Source: SIG454 sp045578465 (GTDB taxonomy: Bacteria > Bacillota > Clostridia > Monoglobales > Monoglobaceae). Taken from it: DNA of 64,000 nt. Shown piece after piece: positions 23,937-33,425 of this stretch (position 1 is the stretch's first letter; every line of letters begins with the position of its first letter). The stretch lies in NCBI GenBank assembly GCA_045578465.1, contig JAZNKJ010000039.1, positions 77,805 to 141,804 of the forward strand, in the 5' to 3' direction. The notes beneath the pieces were generated by a model that was given only the letters and a program-made list of their open reading frames with translations, was not told where the DNA came from and did no database searches. The position numbers were made by a program, and so were the translations under genes.

Positions 23937-24686
23937 CTAATCCTCCTTGATACCGATAAGAACAACTGTGATGTTGTCCTTACCCCCGTTTTCTTTGGCT
24001 TTTTCAACTAATGCTGTAAGCGCTTCTTCGGGGTCTGGCTGGCTTAAAACAATGTTTTTAATATCCTCGTCGTAGAGCATATCCGTAAGACCGTCACTGC
24101 AAAGGAGGATGCGGTCTCCCACTCTGACTTCGAATTCATATATGTCATATTCTTCGGTGGGCTCAGTTCCAAGAGCCTTTGTTATAATATTTCTTTCAGG
24201 ATGATTTCTCGCTTCCTCAGGGGTTATTGCTCCGCTTTCCAGAAGCTTTTGAACAATTGAGTGGTCAGAGGTAAGCTGGGTTATTCCGTTTTTCTCAATT
24301 AAGTATGCCCTGCTGTCGCCTATGTTTGCGATGTAAGCAGTTCCTCCGTCAAGATAGAAAACAACGGCTGTTGTTCCCATTCCTGCGTTTTGAGAATTTG
24401 TAACGGATTTATGATAAATTTCGTTGTTTGCATAATCAAGAGACGCCATAATCTGGGCAACGATTTTCTCTTCGTCCCCTTGCATATCGGAGTGAAGAAG
24501 CTCGTTTGAAACAATTTCTGTTGCCATAGCGCTGGCAACCTCTCCTGCGTTATGACCGCCCATTCCGTCGGCCAGAATGCAGAAGCCGTGAGGGGAGCCG
24601 TTTTCAAAACCGCTTATTAAAAAGCTGTCTTCGTTAAGCTCTCTTATAAGTCCTGTGTCGGACTTTCCCATTGCAAAAGCTTTCAT
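23937..24686 (-). CDS. prpC: PP2C-type Ser/Thr phosphatase (PrpC/Stp1)
   Basis: A soluble PPM phosphatase (249 aa) that reverses PrkC phosphorylation. Metal-binding motifs are NEDSFLI, LADGMGGHNAGEVAS, NIGDSRAYLI, LLCSDGLTDML and GGKDNITVVLI, all with their Asp or Gly residues present. ATG 24686 is chosen because AGAAAGG lies about 10 nt before it; the alternative GTG 24695 would be too close to the site. Pairing with prkC in the same operon is conserved across Firmicutes. Confidence 0.95.
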   Translation of the reverse strand: MKAFAMGKSDTGLIRELNEDSFLISGFENGSPHGFCILADGMGGHNAGEVASAMATEIVSNELLHSDMQGDEEKIVAQIMASLDYANNEIYHKSVTNSQNAGMGTTAVVFYLDGGTAYIANIGDSRAYLIEKNGITQLTSDHSIVQKLLESGAITPEEARNHPERNIITKALGTEPTEEYDIYEFEVRVGDRILLCSDGLTDMLYDEDIKNIVLSQPDPEEALTALVEKAKENGGKDNITVVLIGIKED

Positions 24687-24701
24687 TTTTATCACACCTT
24701 T

Positions 24702-25754
24702 CTAAGTCAAGTTTTCCCCAAGACGGTTTTTCCTAAGCTGTCCGCAGGCGGCGGATATATCGCTTCCCATTTCCCGTCTTATTGTTGCAGGGATTTTATG
24801 TTTTTCAAGATGGAGGCGGAAAGCCTCAACACCTTTGGAATCTGTTTTCTTAAAGCCTGTTTCCTCAACGGGATTAACAGGAATAAGGTTAACATGGCAG
24901 AGCATCCCCGATAGAAGGGAAATAAGCTCGTTTGCCGTTTCTATGTTATCGTTTACTCCACGAATGAGGGTATATTCAAAGGAAATTCGCCTGTTTGTCT
25001 CTTTTATGTAGTCCCTACAAGCCTCCATAAGAGTTTTGATGTTATACATTTTGTTGACAGGCATAATCTTATTTCTCATCTCGTCATTTGTTGCGTGAAG
25101 GGAAACAGAAAGAGTAATCTGCGGAGCAACCTTACTTAGTTCCCTGATTTTATCCGCAATTCCGCAGGTGGAGAGAGTTATGTGCCTGTGACCGATGTTA
25201 AGGCCGTCAGGATGGGAGACATTATTTAAAAATGTAATAACATTTTCAAAGTTGTCAAAAGGCTCTCCAATACCCATCATAACGATATTGGAAATTCTCT
25301 CTCCCAGGTCTTTTTGAACCACCATAACCTGACCGATTATCTCAGAGGGAGTAAGGTTTCTCACTCTGCCGCCGATGGTGGAGGCGCAAAAGGCGCAACC
25401 CATACGGCAACCAACCTGAGAAGAGATGCAAATCGTGTAGCCGTGCTTATATTTCATAAGGACGGATTCAATATAGTTTCCATCACTTAATTTTAGCAGA
25501 TACTTCCTTGTTTCGTCAAGCTTTGACACGAATTTTTCCTCAATGGTGGGGAGGAAAATTGTAGCAATTTCAGAAAGCTTCTCCCGAAGATTTTTCGAAA
25601 GATTGCTCATCTCATCGATGGACGAAATATCCGTATAAAGCCACTTGAAAATCTGCTTGGCGCGAAAGGACGGCTCGCCCATAGCTTTTATTAACTTTTC
25701 AATTTCTTGGTAGGATAAATCCCGAAGGTTTATCCTTTCTTTTCCATTTTGCAT
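24702..25754 (-). CDS. rlmN: 23S rRNA (A2503-C2)/tRNA (A37-C2) methyltransferase RlmN
   Basis: A radical SAM methyltransferase of 350 aa modifying A2503 of 23S rRNA and tRNA A37. The cluster motif CRMGCAFCAS lies near residue 117, and GIGEPFDN follows as a SAM-binding element. A mid-protein Cys in HATNDE-flanking sequence and the C-terminal Cys (SAACGQL) fit the methyl-carrier chemistry. Its start overlaps the rsmB stop by 25 bp. The order rsmB-rlmN-prpC-prkC is the usual one. Confidence 0.95.
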   Translation of the reverse strand: MQNGKERINLRDLSYQEIEKLIKAMGEPSFRAKQIFKWLYTDISSIDEMSNLSKNLREKLSEIATIFLPTIEEKFVSKLDETRKYLLKLSDGNYIESVLMKYKHGYTICISSQVGCRMGCAFCASTIGGRVRNLTPSEIIGQVMVVQKDLGERISNIVMMGIGEPFDNFENVITFLNNVSHPDGLNIGHRHITLSTCGIADKIRELSKVAPQITLSVSLHATNDEMRNKIMPVNKMYNIKTLMEACRDYIKETNRRISFEYTLIRGVNDNIETANELISLLSGMLCHVNLIPVNPVEETGFKKTDSKGVEAFRLHLEKHKIPATIRREMGSDISAACGQLRKNRLGENLT

Positions 25755-27010
25755 ATATAAAAACCACTTTCGCCGTTTTCGCCGGTTAAAATTTGTTCTT
25801 CGTAAGTTTTAATAAATTCAGGATGTTTTTTGAGGAAAGAAGAAGTAATGTCATTGTTTTCCTCTTTTAAGACTGTGCAGGTGCTGTATAAAAGGACACC
25901 ATTATCTTTGACATAACGGCTTGAAACCTCCAAAAGCTCCCTTTGGATTTTGGAAAGCTCCGCTATATCCTTTTCTTCGCGGGTCCATTTGATGTCAGGC
26001 TTTTTATGGATAACCCCGATTCCTGAGCAAGGAGCGTCTAAAAGCACTCTGTCGGCGCTTCCTATGAGGGACGGGATTTCCTCTCTGCCGTCATGGACCT
26101 CTGTTTTGAAAATATGTATGTTAAGGCGATTTGCACTCTTTTTAATAAGCTCTGTCTTATGCTCGTAAACATCAAAGGACAAAACCTCGCCCATATCTCC
26201 CATCATTTCGGCAATAGCACAGCTTTTTCCTCCGGGGGCGGCGCAGATATCCATAATCCGCTCATTTTTCTGAGGGGATAGAACCTGTACTGCCTTATAT
26301 GAGCTTATATTTTGCAAAGAAAAATAGCCTTTTTTGTATGAGGGGAGAGCGTCGATATTAATCTGCCCTAAAACACTTAAACATCCGTCAAAAAGAGGAG
26401 AAACCTCTGCCGTAACGCCTTCGCCACCTAAAACTTCAATGAGTTTCTCAGGAGTTATAAGCAGGGGATTAACTCTTATGTTAACCCTGTGTGAGCGGTT
26501 GCTCTCTGCCATAAAGCTTTCGCACTTTTCGAATGAATACTGCTTTAAAAGCTTCTTGGTAAGCCAGAGAGGGAAGGAGTATTTAAGGGAAAGATACTCT
26601 GTCTCGTTTTCCTTTTCGGGAAAGGAAATGCTGTCTATATTTCTTGAAACATTTCTTAAAACCGCGTTTATAAAGCCTCGGGATTTGTTTGCATACTTTG
26701 AGGCAAGCTTAACACTTTCGTTGCAAGCGGCGCTGTGAGGAATTTTGTCCATATAATACATCTGGTAAACTCCTAACCTCAAAAGGTTCTTAACCCACGG
26801 GCTCATTTTCTTTATCTTAACGGAAGAAAACTGACCTATAATATGGTCAAGAGAGAGCTTATTTTTAACAATCCCGTAAATAACCTCTGTAACAAGGGCG
26901 CGGTCAACAGGGGATGCAAGAGAAATAGCATCCGAAAGAGAGGCGTTAAAATACTCGCCCTTTTCCTCAATATTATAAATGGCTTTAAGAATAATTTCTC
27001 TTGAATTCAT
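25730..27010 (-). CDS. rsmB: 16S rRNA (cytosine-967-C5)-methyltransferase RsmB
   Basis: Methylates C967 of 16S rRNA (426 aa). The N-terminal NusB-like RNA-binding domain (residues 1-140) is followed by a Rossmann methyltransferase: SAM motif I DICAAPGGKSCAIAEMM, motif IV VLLDAPCSGIGV with one catalytic Cys, and motif VI LLYSTCTVLKEENN with the second. Both Cys residues required for m5C chemistry are present. It follows yugP by 3 nt in the core operon. Confidence 0.95.
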   Translation of the reverse strand: MNSREIILKAIYNIEEKGEYFNASLSDAISLASPVDRALVTEVIYGIVKNKLSLDHIIGQFSSVKIKKMSPWVKNLLRLGVYQMYYMDKIPHSAACNESVKLASKYANKSRGFINAVLRNVSRNIDSISFPEKENETEYLSLKYSFPLWLTKKLLKQYSFEKCESFMAESNRSHRVNIRVNPLLITPEKLIEVLGGEGVTAEVSPLFDGCLSVLGQINIDALPSYKKGYFSLQNISSYKAVQVLSPQKNERIMDICAAPGGKSCAIAEMMGDMGEVLSFDVYEHKTELIKKSANRLNIHIFKTEVHDGREEIPSLIGSADRVLLDAPCSGIGVIHKKPDIKWTREEKDIAELSKIQRELLEVSSRYVKDNGVLLYSTCTVLKEENNDITSSFLKKHPEFIKTYEEQILTGENGESGFYICKMEKKG

Positions 27011-27013
27011 AGC

Positions 27014-27706
27014 TTAATCTCTGTTTCTGCCTCCTGCTAGAACTAAAAGCCTGAGTAGGTTGGCGATTGCAACGGCAACAGATGCAACATAGGTAAGAGC
27101 CGCCGCTGTTAAAACTTTTTTAGCTCCTGAGAGCTCTTCGCCGTCTAAAATGGCTTCGCCGCCGAGAGTTTTGATTGCTCTTCTGCTTGCGTTAAATTCA
27201 ACAGGAAGAGTTATAATCTGGAATAAAACAACTGCAATAAAGAGGACAATACCCGTAACAATCATAAGGTCGTTTGCAAAGATGATGCCTAAGATTGCAA
27301 GAGGGAACGCCGCGTAGGATGAAATTTGAACAACGGGAACGATGGCGTTTCTCAATTTGATTGGCATATAAGCCGTTGCGTGCTGAATTGCATGGCCGAC
27401 CTCGTGTGCCGCAACCCCAAGCGCTGCAACAGATGTGCTTGAATAGGTTGAGTCGCTAAGGCGGACAATGTTTGTTCTCGGGTCAAAATGGTCGCTTAAA
27501 TGACCTGCCACCCGTTCAATTTTAACATGGGAAAGTCCGTTCATATCAAGAATTTTTCTGGCAACATCGTGAGCTGTCCAGCCACGGCTGTTGCTGACTT
27601 TTTTGTATTTGTTAAAGGTGGAATTAACATTTGCGCTTGCCCACATCGCAATAATTAAAGCGGGCAAAACAAAGATGATGTATGTGTAATCAATTCCGTA
27701 GAACAT
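27014..27706 (-). CDS. YugP-like zinc metallopeptidase
   Basis: A membrane-embedded putative Zn peptidase (230 aa). The catalytic HEVGHAIQHA motif is near residue 100, with hydrophobic helices at the N-terminus (YTYIIFVLPALIIAMW) and after the motif. The C-terminal FNASRRAIKTLGG segment is a family hallmark. Homologues are regularly found between fmt and rsmB in Clostridia, as here. Substrate is unknown; a link to membrane-protein quality control is a guess. Confidence 0.88.
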   Translation of the reverse strand: MFYGIDYTYIIFVLPALIIAMWASANVNSTFNKYKKVSNSRGWTAHDVARKILDMNGLSHVKIERVAGHLSDHFDPRTNIVRLSDSTYSSTSVAALGVAAHEVGHAIQHATAYMPIKLRNAIVPVVQISSYAAFPLAILGIIFANDLMIVTGIVLFIAVVLFQIITLPVEFNASRRAIKTLGGEAILDGEELSGAKKVLTAAALTYVASVAVAIANLLRLLVLAGGRNRD

Positions 27707-27722
27707 AAGTTGTTACGCTCCT

Positions 27723-28652
27723 TTATAATAAAATTTCGCCGATTTCGACTGTATTTCCGTTTAAAAAGCTTTGAGTGTCCATTCTCTTTTTGCCAAATGG
27801 CTGAACCTCGCAAAGAAGAAGAGAGGTGCCGTCTCCGCAGGCAACTTCGATTTTCTTATCAGGAAGTCCGATAATCTCCCCTGGCTTTTTGTCGGTTTTA
27901 CTTCCAAGGGATGCAGTGAAAATTTTTAAAACTTCACCTTTATAAAGTGTATGAGCGGTTGGGTATGGATTTGTCCCTTTTATTAAAGAAAATATCTCTT
28001 TTGCGCTCTTTGTCCAGTCGATTTTCCCTGTGTTTTTGTCAAGCATCTTGGCATAGCTTGACTCCTCATCATTTTGGGGAGTTCTTTCTATGCTACCGTC
28101 CTTGATTTTTTCAAGGGTTTTAGTAAGCGCCTCTGCCCCTAAGTAAGAAAGACGGTCAAAAAGCTCCCCTGCGGTTTCGTTTTCGCCGATTTTTGTTTTA
28201 AGGGTTAAAAGCATATCCCCTGTGTCAAGGCCGTTATCCATCTGCATGGTGGTAATTCCCGTTTCCTCTTCGCCGTTTATAACCGCCCACTGAATTGGAG
28301 CTGCGCCACGGTATTTGGGAAGAAGAGAGCCGTGAACATTAACGCATCCGAATTTCGGATATTCGATAATATAAGGTGGCAAAATCTTGCCGTATGCAAC
28401 AACGATTATTATGTCCGGATTAAGGGCTTTCAATTCCTCCACAAATGCCTCGTTCTTTAAAGTTTCAGGCTGGAAAACAGGAATATTATTTGCGATTGCA
28501 CATTCTTTAACCGGCGGAGGAGTAAGATGATGCCCTCTGCCCTTTGGTTTATCCGGCTGAGTAACAACTCCGCAAATTTCATATTTATTTTCTATAAGAG
28601 CCATGAGGGATGGCACCGCAAAATCGGGAGTTCCCATAAAAAGAATTTTCAT
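27723..28652 (-). CDS. fmt: Methionyl-tRNA formyltransferase
   Basis: Formylates initiator Met-tRNA (309 aa). The catalytic domain shows KILFMGTPDFAVPSL at the start, the family signature with NVHGSLLPKYRGAAPIQWAVINGE (catalytic Asn and His) near 105, and Asp in MDNGLDTGDML. The C-terminal OB-like tRNA-binding domain follows. It forms a functional pair with def, which removes the formyl group; def ends 34 nt upstream. Confidence 0.97.
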   Translation of the reverse strand: MKILFMGTPDFAVPSLMALIENKYEICGVVTQPDKPKGRGHHLTPPPVKECAIANNIPVFQPETLKNEAFVEELKALNPDIIIVVAYGKILPPYIIEYPKFGCVNVHGSLLPKYRGAAPIQWAVINGEEETGITTMQMDNGLDTGDMLLTLKTKIGENETAGELFDRLSYLGAEALTKTLEKIKDGSIERTPQNDEESSYAKMLDKNTGKIDWTKSAKEIFSLIKGTNPYPTAHTLYKGEVLKIFTASLGSKTDKKPGEIIGLPDKKIEVACGDGTSLLLCEVQPFGKKRMDTQSFLNGNTVEIGEILL

Positions 28653-28685
28653 AATTTAAGTCAACGCCTTTCTGCGCAGTTTTTC

Positions 28686-29156
28686 TTAGTCAAGTTCAAG
28701 CTCGCCCTCGTCTGCCCATCTTGAAACCTTTTCCATAAACATATGGCCGTCAAGATGGTCAAGCTCGTGGCAAAAAGCCCTTGCAGTAAGTCCCTCGCCT
28801 GTATAGGTTTTCCATTCGCCTCTGCGGTTTTGGAACTTTATTGAAACGATATTCGGGCGTGTAACTTCGCCGAATTTCCCTGGGTTACTGAGGCAACCTT
28901 CAAAGTCGGTCTGCTCCCCTTCGGCGTGAGTTATTTCAGGGTTAATAAGTTCTAAAATCTCTTCCCCTGTGTCAACAAGCGCAATTCGTTTAAGAACTCC
29001 AACCTGAGGAGCGGCAAGGCCAACCCCGTTTGATGCGACAAGAGTTTCCCGCATATCATCAAGAAGAGTTATAATTCTTTCGTTTATTTCGTCAACAACT
29101 CTGCATTTCTTTGTAAGAACATCGTCGCCGACTTTAACAATATTTCGTATAGCCAT
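28686..29156 (-). CDS. def: Peptide deformylase
   Basis: A metallo-hydrolase removing N-formyl groups from nascent proteins (156 aa). All three motifs are present: GVGLAAPQVG near 42, EGCLSNPG near 86 (metal Cys), and HELDHLDG near 130 (two metal His and catalytic Glu). The CLSNPG form replaces the common CLS(V/I)PG. It lies between priA and fmt, the standard order. Confidence 0.97.
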   Translation of the reverse strand: MAIRNIVKVGDDVLTKKCRVVDEINERIITLLDDMRETLVASNGVGLAAPQVGVLKRIALVDTGEEILELINPEITHAEGEQTDFEGCLSNPGKFGEVTRPNIVSIKFQNRRGEWKTYTGEGLTARAFCHELDHLDGHMFMEKVSRWADEGELELD

Positions 29157-29168
29157 TTTTATCTCCTT

Positions 29169-31394
29169 TTATAACATATTTGTTGGATTTATATCAATGC
29201 TCAAAAAAACTTTTTTAGAGTCCTCTTTAATATCGGATAAGGATTTTAAAAGAGGATGAATTTTTTCGCTGTCTGCCTTTAAAAGCATTCTGTATCTGTA
29301 TTGATTTTTAATTTTGGATAGGGGAGCGGAGGAGGGCCCGATAACCGAGCTTATAAAATCGTTGGTTTTCATATAATCCTTAACCAAAAGATTTATTTTC
29401 TCCATAAATTTCGCCGTATTTTCTTCACTTTCTCCGCTTGCCATAATGGATATTATGTCGCAAAATGGCGGATATTTAAGCCGTCTGCGACTTGCAATTT
29501 CTGATTCATAAAAACTCAGATAATCGTGGTCTTTGGCAAAGACAACGGTTGAATTCTGAGGCTGATAGGTCTGGATAATTGCCCTGCCTTTTATTTCTCC
29601 ACGGCCTGCTCGTCCGCAAACCTGAGTTAAAAGGGAAAAACTTTTCTCGCTTGCACGAAAATCGTCCATACAAAGAGAGGTATCCGCCGCAAGAACACCG
29701 ACTAAGGTAACATCAGGGAAGTCAAGCCCTTTCGTAACCATCTGGGTCCCAATTAAGATGTCTGCCTCCCCCCGCCCGAAAGCAGAGAGAATTTCCTCGT
29801 GGCCTCCTTTATGAGAGGTGGTGTCCGTATCCATTCTGAGAACTCTCGCTGTTGGGAATTTATCCAAAAGTGCCTCTTCAATTTTCTGTGTTCCCGTTCC
29901 GAAAAACTTAATGTGCTTTGAGCCACATTCAGGGCAAACCTCGGGAACGGGCATTTCCTTACCGCAGTAATGACAAACCATAGTGTTTTTATGTTTATGA
30001 TAGGTCATTGAAACGCTGCAATCTGTGCATTCCAAAACATATCCGCATTCACGACAAGAGGTAAAGGTTGAATAGCCTCGCCTGTTTAAGAAAAGGATTG
30101 TCTTGGTTTTGTTTTCAAGATTTTTCGCAATCTCCCTTTGAAGAGTGAGAGAGAGGGGAGAGAAATTCTTATAGTTAAAAAGTTCTCCACGCATATCAAC
30201 AATCTTAACCTCAGGAAGCTCCATTTCGTTATATCTGTGAGTCATTTCAAAAAGGGTGTATTCCCCGTTTTGCGCTTTATAAAAACTATGGAGTGATGGA
30301 GTTGCAGAGGCTAAAAGCACAGTTGCTCCGCTCTCCTTTGCTCTTTTTTCAGCAATATCCTTTGCGTGATATTTCGGGGTTGTGTCGGATTTATAGCTTG
30401 TTTCGTGTTCCTCGTCGAGGATTATTATGCCGATATTTTCAAAAGGCGCAAAAATCGCTGACCTCGCCCCAACGACAACACTGACCTCACCGTTTTTGAT
30501 TTTATTCCACTCATCAAACCGCTCCCCTTGGGAAAGACGGCTGTGGATAACTGCAACACTATCTCCAAAACGGCTTACAAATCGGTTAACGGTCTGTGGG
30601 GTTAACGAAATTTCAGGAACAAGCATAATTGCCGTTTTGCCTATCTTTATGCAGTGGTCAATGGCTTGAAGAAAGACCTCGGTTTTTCCGCTTCCCGTAA
30701 CCCCGCGAAGAAGAATTGTTTCGTTTTTGGAGGCGGAAATATTATTCTTTAAATGGTCAATAACCTGTCTTTGCTCAGGGGTCGGAACATAGTTCTCGCT
30801 TGGTTTATATTTGTTTTTGTTATAGGTCTCTCGGTAAACCCTCTCGCTGAAAATTTCAACCAAGCCCTTTTTAGAAAGAGCAGAAAGGGCATTGGAATTT
30901 CCCCCTGAAAGGGTATAAAGCTCGGTTACCTTTATGGGATGAATTTCGCATAAAGCTTTAAGCATCTGCCCCTGAACCTTCGCCCTCTTTGAAAGCATAT
31001 CTTCGGCTAATGATAAAGCTTCATCTTCACTTATTTTAAGCTCGGCATATCTGGCGGTTTTTTCGCGGGCTCCGCTTTCAAGTCCCGGAGGAAGAAAGAG
31101 ACGAAGAGCCTGATAAAATGAACAGAAATATTTTTCCTTTACCCAAAGGCATAGTTTTAAAATGCTTTCCGAAACAAAAGGCTCTTTATCAAGAACTTTT
31201 CTGATTTTTTTAAGGTTTTCAAACTGACTGCTCTTTGTTATTTCCACAACAATACCCCGTGCGAAAAAGTTTCCACGGCCGAATGGGACCTCAACTCTTG
31301 ACCCAACAGAAACTTCCATATCGGAAGGAATTTCATAGTCAAAGCATTGGTCGATATTATGCTGACGGTTGTTTAAAATAACTTTGGCAATCAT
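29169..31394 (-). CDS. priA: Primosomal protein N' (replication restart helicase PriA)
   Basis: A 3'-5' DNA helicase that reloads the replisome at stalled forks (741 aa). The N-terminal 3'-DNA-binding domain leads to Walker A LRGVTGSGKTEVF, a DEEH box (IIILDEEHETSY), and zinc-binding cysteines (CRECGYVLECTDC, CHYCGK, CPECGS), then the helicase C domain with VCGRAGRG. All are intact. It begins 4 nt after coaBC. Confidence 0.97.
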   Translation of the reverse strand: MIAKVILNNRQHNIDQCFDYEIPSDMEVSVGSRVEVPFGRGNFFARGIVVEITKSSQFENLKKIRKVLDKEPFVSESILKLCLWVKEKYFCSFYQALRLFLPPGLESGAREKTARYAELKISEDEALSLAEDMLSKRAKVQGQMLKALCEIHPIKVTELYTLSGGNSNALSALSKKGLVEIFSERVYRETYNKNKYKPSENYVPTPEQRQVIDHLKNNISASKNETILLRGVTGSGKTEVFLQAIDHCIKIGKTAIMLVPEISLTPQTVNRFVSRFGDSVAVIHSRLSQGERFDEWNKIKNGEVSVVVGARSAIFAPFENIGIIILDEEHETSYKSDTTPKYHAKDIAEKRAKESGATVLLASATPSLHSFYKAQNGEYTLFEMTHRYNEMELPEVKIVDMRGELFNYKNFSPLSLTLQREIAKNLENKTKTILFLNRRGYSTFTSCRECGYVLECTDCSVSMTYHKHKNTMVCHYCGKEMPVPEVCPECGSKHIKFFGTGTQKIEEALLDKFPTARVLRMDTDTTSHKGGHEEILSAFGRGEADILIGTQMVTKGLDFPDVTLVGVLAADTSLCMDDFRASEKSFSLLTQVCGRAGRGEIKGRAIIQTYQPQNSTVVFAKDHDYLSFYESEIASRRRLKYPPFCDIISIMASGESEENTAKFMEKINLLVKDYMKTNDFISSVIGPSSAPLSKIKNQYRYRMLLKADSEKIHPLLKSLSDIKEDSKKVFLSIDINPTNML

Positions 31395-31398
31395 TTTA

Positions 31399-32586
31399 TT
31401 ATTTAATCCTGTCTAAAATTTTATTTGCGATATCCTCTTTCTGAGAGAGAGGAATATCGGTTTTATTTCCCGATTTATCTATAATCGTAACAATATTTGT
31501 GTCGCCTTTAAATCCTGCACCTTCCTCATTTAAGCTGTTTGCAACAATGAAATCAAGGTTTTTGGATTTAAGCTTTTTACTTGCGTTTTCCATAAGGTTT
31601 TCAGTTTCCATGCAGAAACCAATAAGGGTTTTTTCTCCGCCGAACTTTTCTCCAAGACTTTTTAAGATGTCAGGGTTCTGGGAAAGAGGAATATTTAAAT
31701 CCCCGCCCTTTTTGATTTTATTTTCGGCAGTCTTTTCAGGGCGATAGTCCGCAACTGCCGCCGCCTTTATGATAATGTCGGCGTTTTCTGCATTCTCCAT
31801 AACTGCATCAAACATCTCTTTTGCAGAAGTTATGTTTATAACCTCTGCCTCAGCAGGTGGCGTAAGATTTACAGGCCCTGAAATAAGGGTAACCTCTGCC
31901 CCTCTTAAAAGAGCTGCCTTTGCGATGGCATAACCCATTTTTCCGCTGGAATGGTTTGTTATATAGCGGACAGGGTCAATTGCTTCCTGTGTTGGCCCTG
32001 CTGTAACCAAAATCTTTTTCCCCAAAAGGTCCTTTTCGGGATAGAGAAGCTGGCCCTTTATAGCTTCAACAATGGTTTCGACTGGTGCAAGTTTTCCGTC
32101 GCCGATGTCTCCGCAGGCAAGAACGCCTGAGGTTGGGGTTATGAATAAATAGCCAAGGCTTTTAAGGGTTTCAATGTTTCTCTGGGTTACAGGATTATGA
32201 TACATATTGGTATTCATAGCAGGTGCAATCATAACAGGAGAGGTTGCGGCAACAACTGTTGTTGAGACAATGTCGTCCGCTATTCCGCCTGCAATTTTGC
32301 CGATGATATTGGCGGTTGCAGGAATGATTGCGATAAGGTCTGCCTCTTTGGAAAGAGAAATATGCGGAATTCTCCAAGCATTTTTCTTATCAAAGAGCGA
32401 GGTATAAACAGGGTTTTTGGACATTGCCTCAAAGGTCATTGGCGAAACAAATTCTGCCGCTGACTCGGTCATCATAACCTTAACATTTGCCCCAAGCTTA
32501 TTAAGTGCGGAAATAACATCAAGGGTTTTATAAATTGAGATCCCGCCTGTAACGCCAATAAGAACATTTTTACCTGTAAGAGGCAT
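31399..32586 (-). CDS. coaBC: Bifunctional phosphopantothenoylcysteine decarboxylase / synthetase
   Basis: Two coenzyme A synthesis steps in one protein (395 aa). The N-terminal CoaC flavoprotein domain (1-180) carries the catalytic His in PHISL and the substrate-binding PAMNTNMY motif. The C-terminal CoaB domain begins at GKKILVTAGPTQEAIDPVRYI and includes KAAAVADY. Fusion of both domains is usual in bacteria. A 63-nt gap to rpoZ holds a perfect hairpin (32614-32644), unusual within this tight operon. Confidence 0.96.
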   Translation of the reverse strand: MPLTGKNVLIGVTGGISIYKTLDVISALNKLGANVKVMMTESAAEFVSPMTFEAMSKNPVYTSLFDKKNAWRIPHISLSKEADLIAIIPATANIIGKIAGGIADDIVSTTVVAATSPVMIAPAMNTNMYHNPVTQRNIETLKSLGYLFITPTSGVLACGDIGDGKLAPVETIVEAIKGQLLYPEKDLLGKKILVTAGPTQEAIDPVRYITNHSSGKMGYAIAKAALLRGAEVTLISGPVNLTPPAEAEVINITSAKEMFDAVMENAENADIIIKAAAVADYRPEKTAENKIKKGGDLNIPLSQNPDILKSLGEKFGGEKTLIGFCMETENLMENASKKLKSKNLDFIVANSLNEEGAGFKGDTNIVTIIDKSGNKTDIPLSQKEDIANKILDRIK

Positions 32587-32613
32587 AAAATCATATCCTT
32601 TCTTAAACCGAAG

Positions 32614-32644
32614 CGGACTGCCCCACTTAAAAGAGGGCAGTCCG
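32614..32644 (-). other. Perfect 10-bp hairpin between rpoZ and coaBC
   Basis: CGGACTGCCC and GGGCAGTCCG arms flank an 11-nt loop. No T-run follows on either strand, so it is not a standard terminator. It may be an RNA processing or stability element, or a weak attenuator lowering expression of the distal genes. Confidence 0.6.
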
Positions 32645-32648
32645 ATTA

Positions 32649-32855
32649 TTATACGGTGTAGTTTCCTTTATCACAGGCAATCTTGCCCTCATAGATTTCG
32701 TTTGCTGCTATTGTAACATCCTTTGTGCTTTTAGCGTCTGTAAGAGGAAGTGCCCCTTGGGAGAGCTGTCTTGCTCTTCTTGCTGTTTCAATAACGAGAG
32801 TATATCTGCTCCCTGCCTTTTTAATAAGTTCTGTAACGGGTGGATAAATCATCAT
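32649..32855 (-). CDS. rpoZ: DNA-directed RNA polymerase subunit omega
   Basis: Small assembly subunit of RNA polymerase (68 aa). It shows PPVTELIKKAGSRYTLVIETARRARQL, with the conserved helix that binds the beta' C-terminus. Two adjacent ATG codons are possible starts; either follows GGAG. It lies 6 nt after gmk, as in most Firmicutes. In Firmicutes omega is dispensable but conserved. Confidence 0.93.
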   Translation of the reverse strand: MMIYPPVTELIKKAGSRYTLVIETARRARQLSQGALPLTDAKSTKDVTIAANEIYEGKIACDKGNYTV

Positions 32856-32861
32856 AATAGT

Positions 32862-33425
32862 TTATTCTCCTTTTATAATATTTTCAATCTCTGAAACTGC
32901 TGTTTCAAGAGTATTATTTACAACAACATAATCATATTTATCTTTAAGCAAAAGCTCTTCTTTTGCACGGTTTATGCGAGCCTTTAAAGTCTCATCAGTT
33001 TCGCTTCCCCGACCTTTAAGCCTTTTTTCAAGGTCAGCAAAAGATGGGGCATCAACAAAAATTAAAACCGCATCAGGAAAAATCTTTTTGACATTAAGAG
33101 CCCCTTCAACCTCAATTTCAAGGATGAAATCCTTCCCCTCGTTTAAAGCTTCTTTAACGGGGGCAACGGGAGTTCCATAATAATTCCCGTTATAGTTTGT
33201 CCATTCCAAAAGAGAGTTATTTTTAATCATTTCCTCAAACTCAGCTATGGTTTTGAAATAATATGTAACTCCTTCGATGTCTTCATCCCGCATTTTCCTT
33301 GTGGTTGCGGAAACCGAAATGGAGATAGCTGGATTTCTCTTAATAATTTCTTTACAGATTGTTCCCTTGCCAACACCGGATGGACCGGAGATGACATAAA
33401 GGAGACCTTTTTTACTTGTTGTCAT
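32862..33425 (-). CDS. gmk: Guanylate kinase
   Basis: Converts GMP to GDP (187 aa). It has Walker A SGPSGVGKGTI near residue 12, GMP-binding SATTRKMRDEDIEGVTYYF, and LEIEVEGALNVKKIFPDA. ATG 33425 (MTTSKKGLLYVISGP) is preferred to the longer frame from 33458, which would overlap remA by 47 bp; AAGGACGAGGAC precedes it. It overlaps the end of remA by 14 bp, suggesting translational coupling. Confidence 0.95.
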   Translation of the reverse strand: MTTSKKGLLYVISGPSGVGKGTICKEIIKRNPAISISVSATTRKMRDEDIEGVTYYFKTIAEFEEMIKNNSLLEWTNYNGNYYGTPVAPVKEALNEGKDFILEIEVEGALNVKKIFPDAVLIFVDAPSFADLEKRLKGRGSETDETLKARINRAKEELLLKDKYDYVVVNNTLETAVSEIENIIKGE

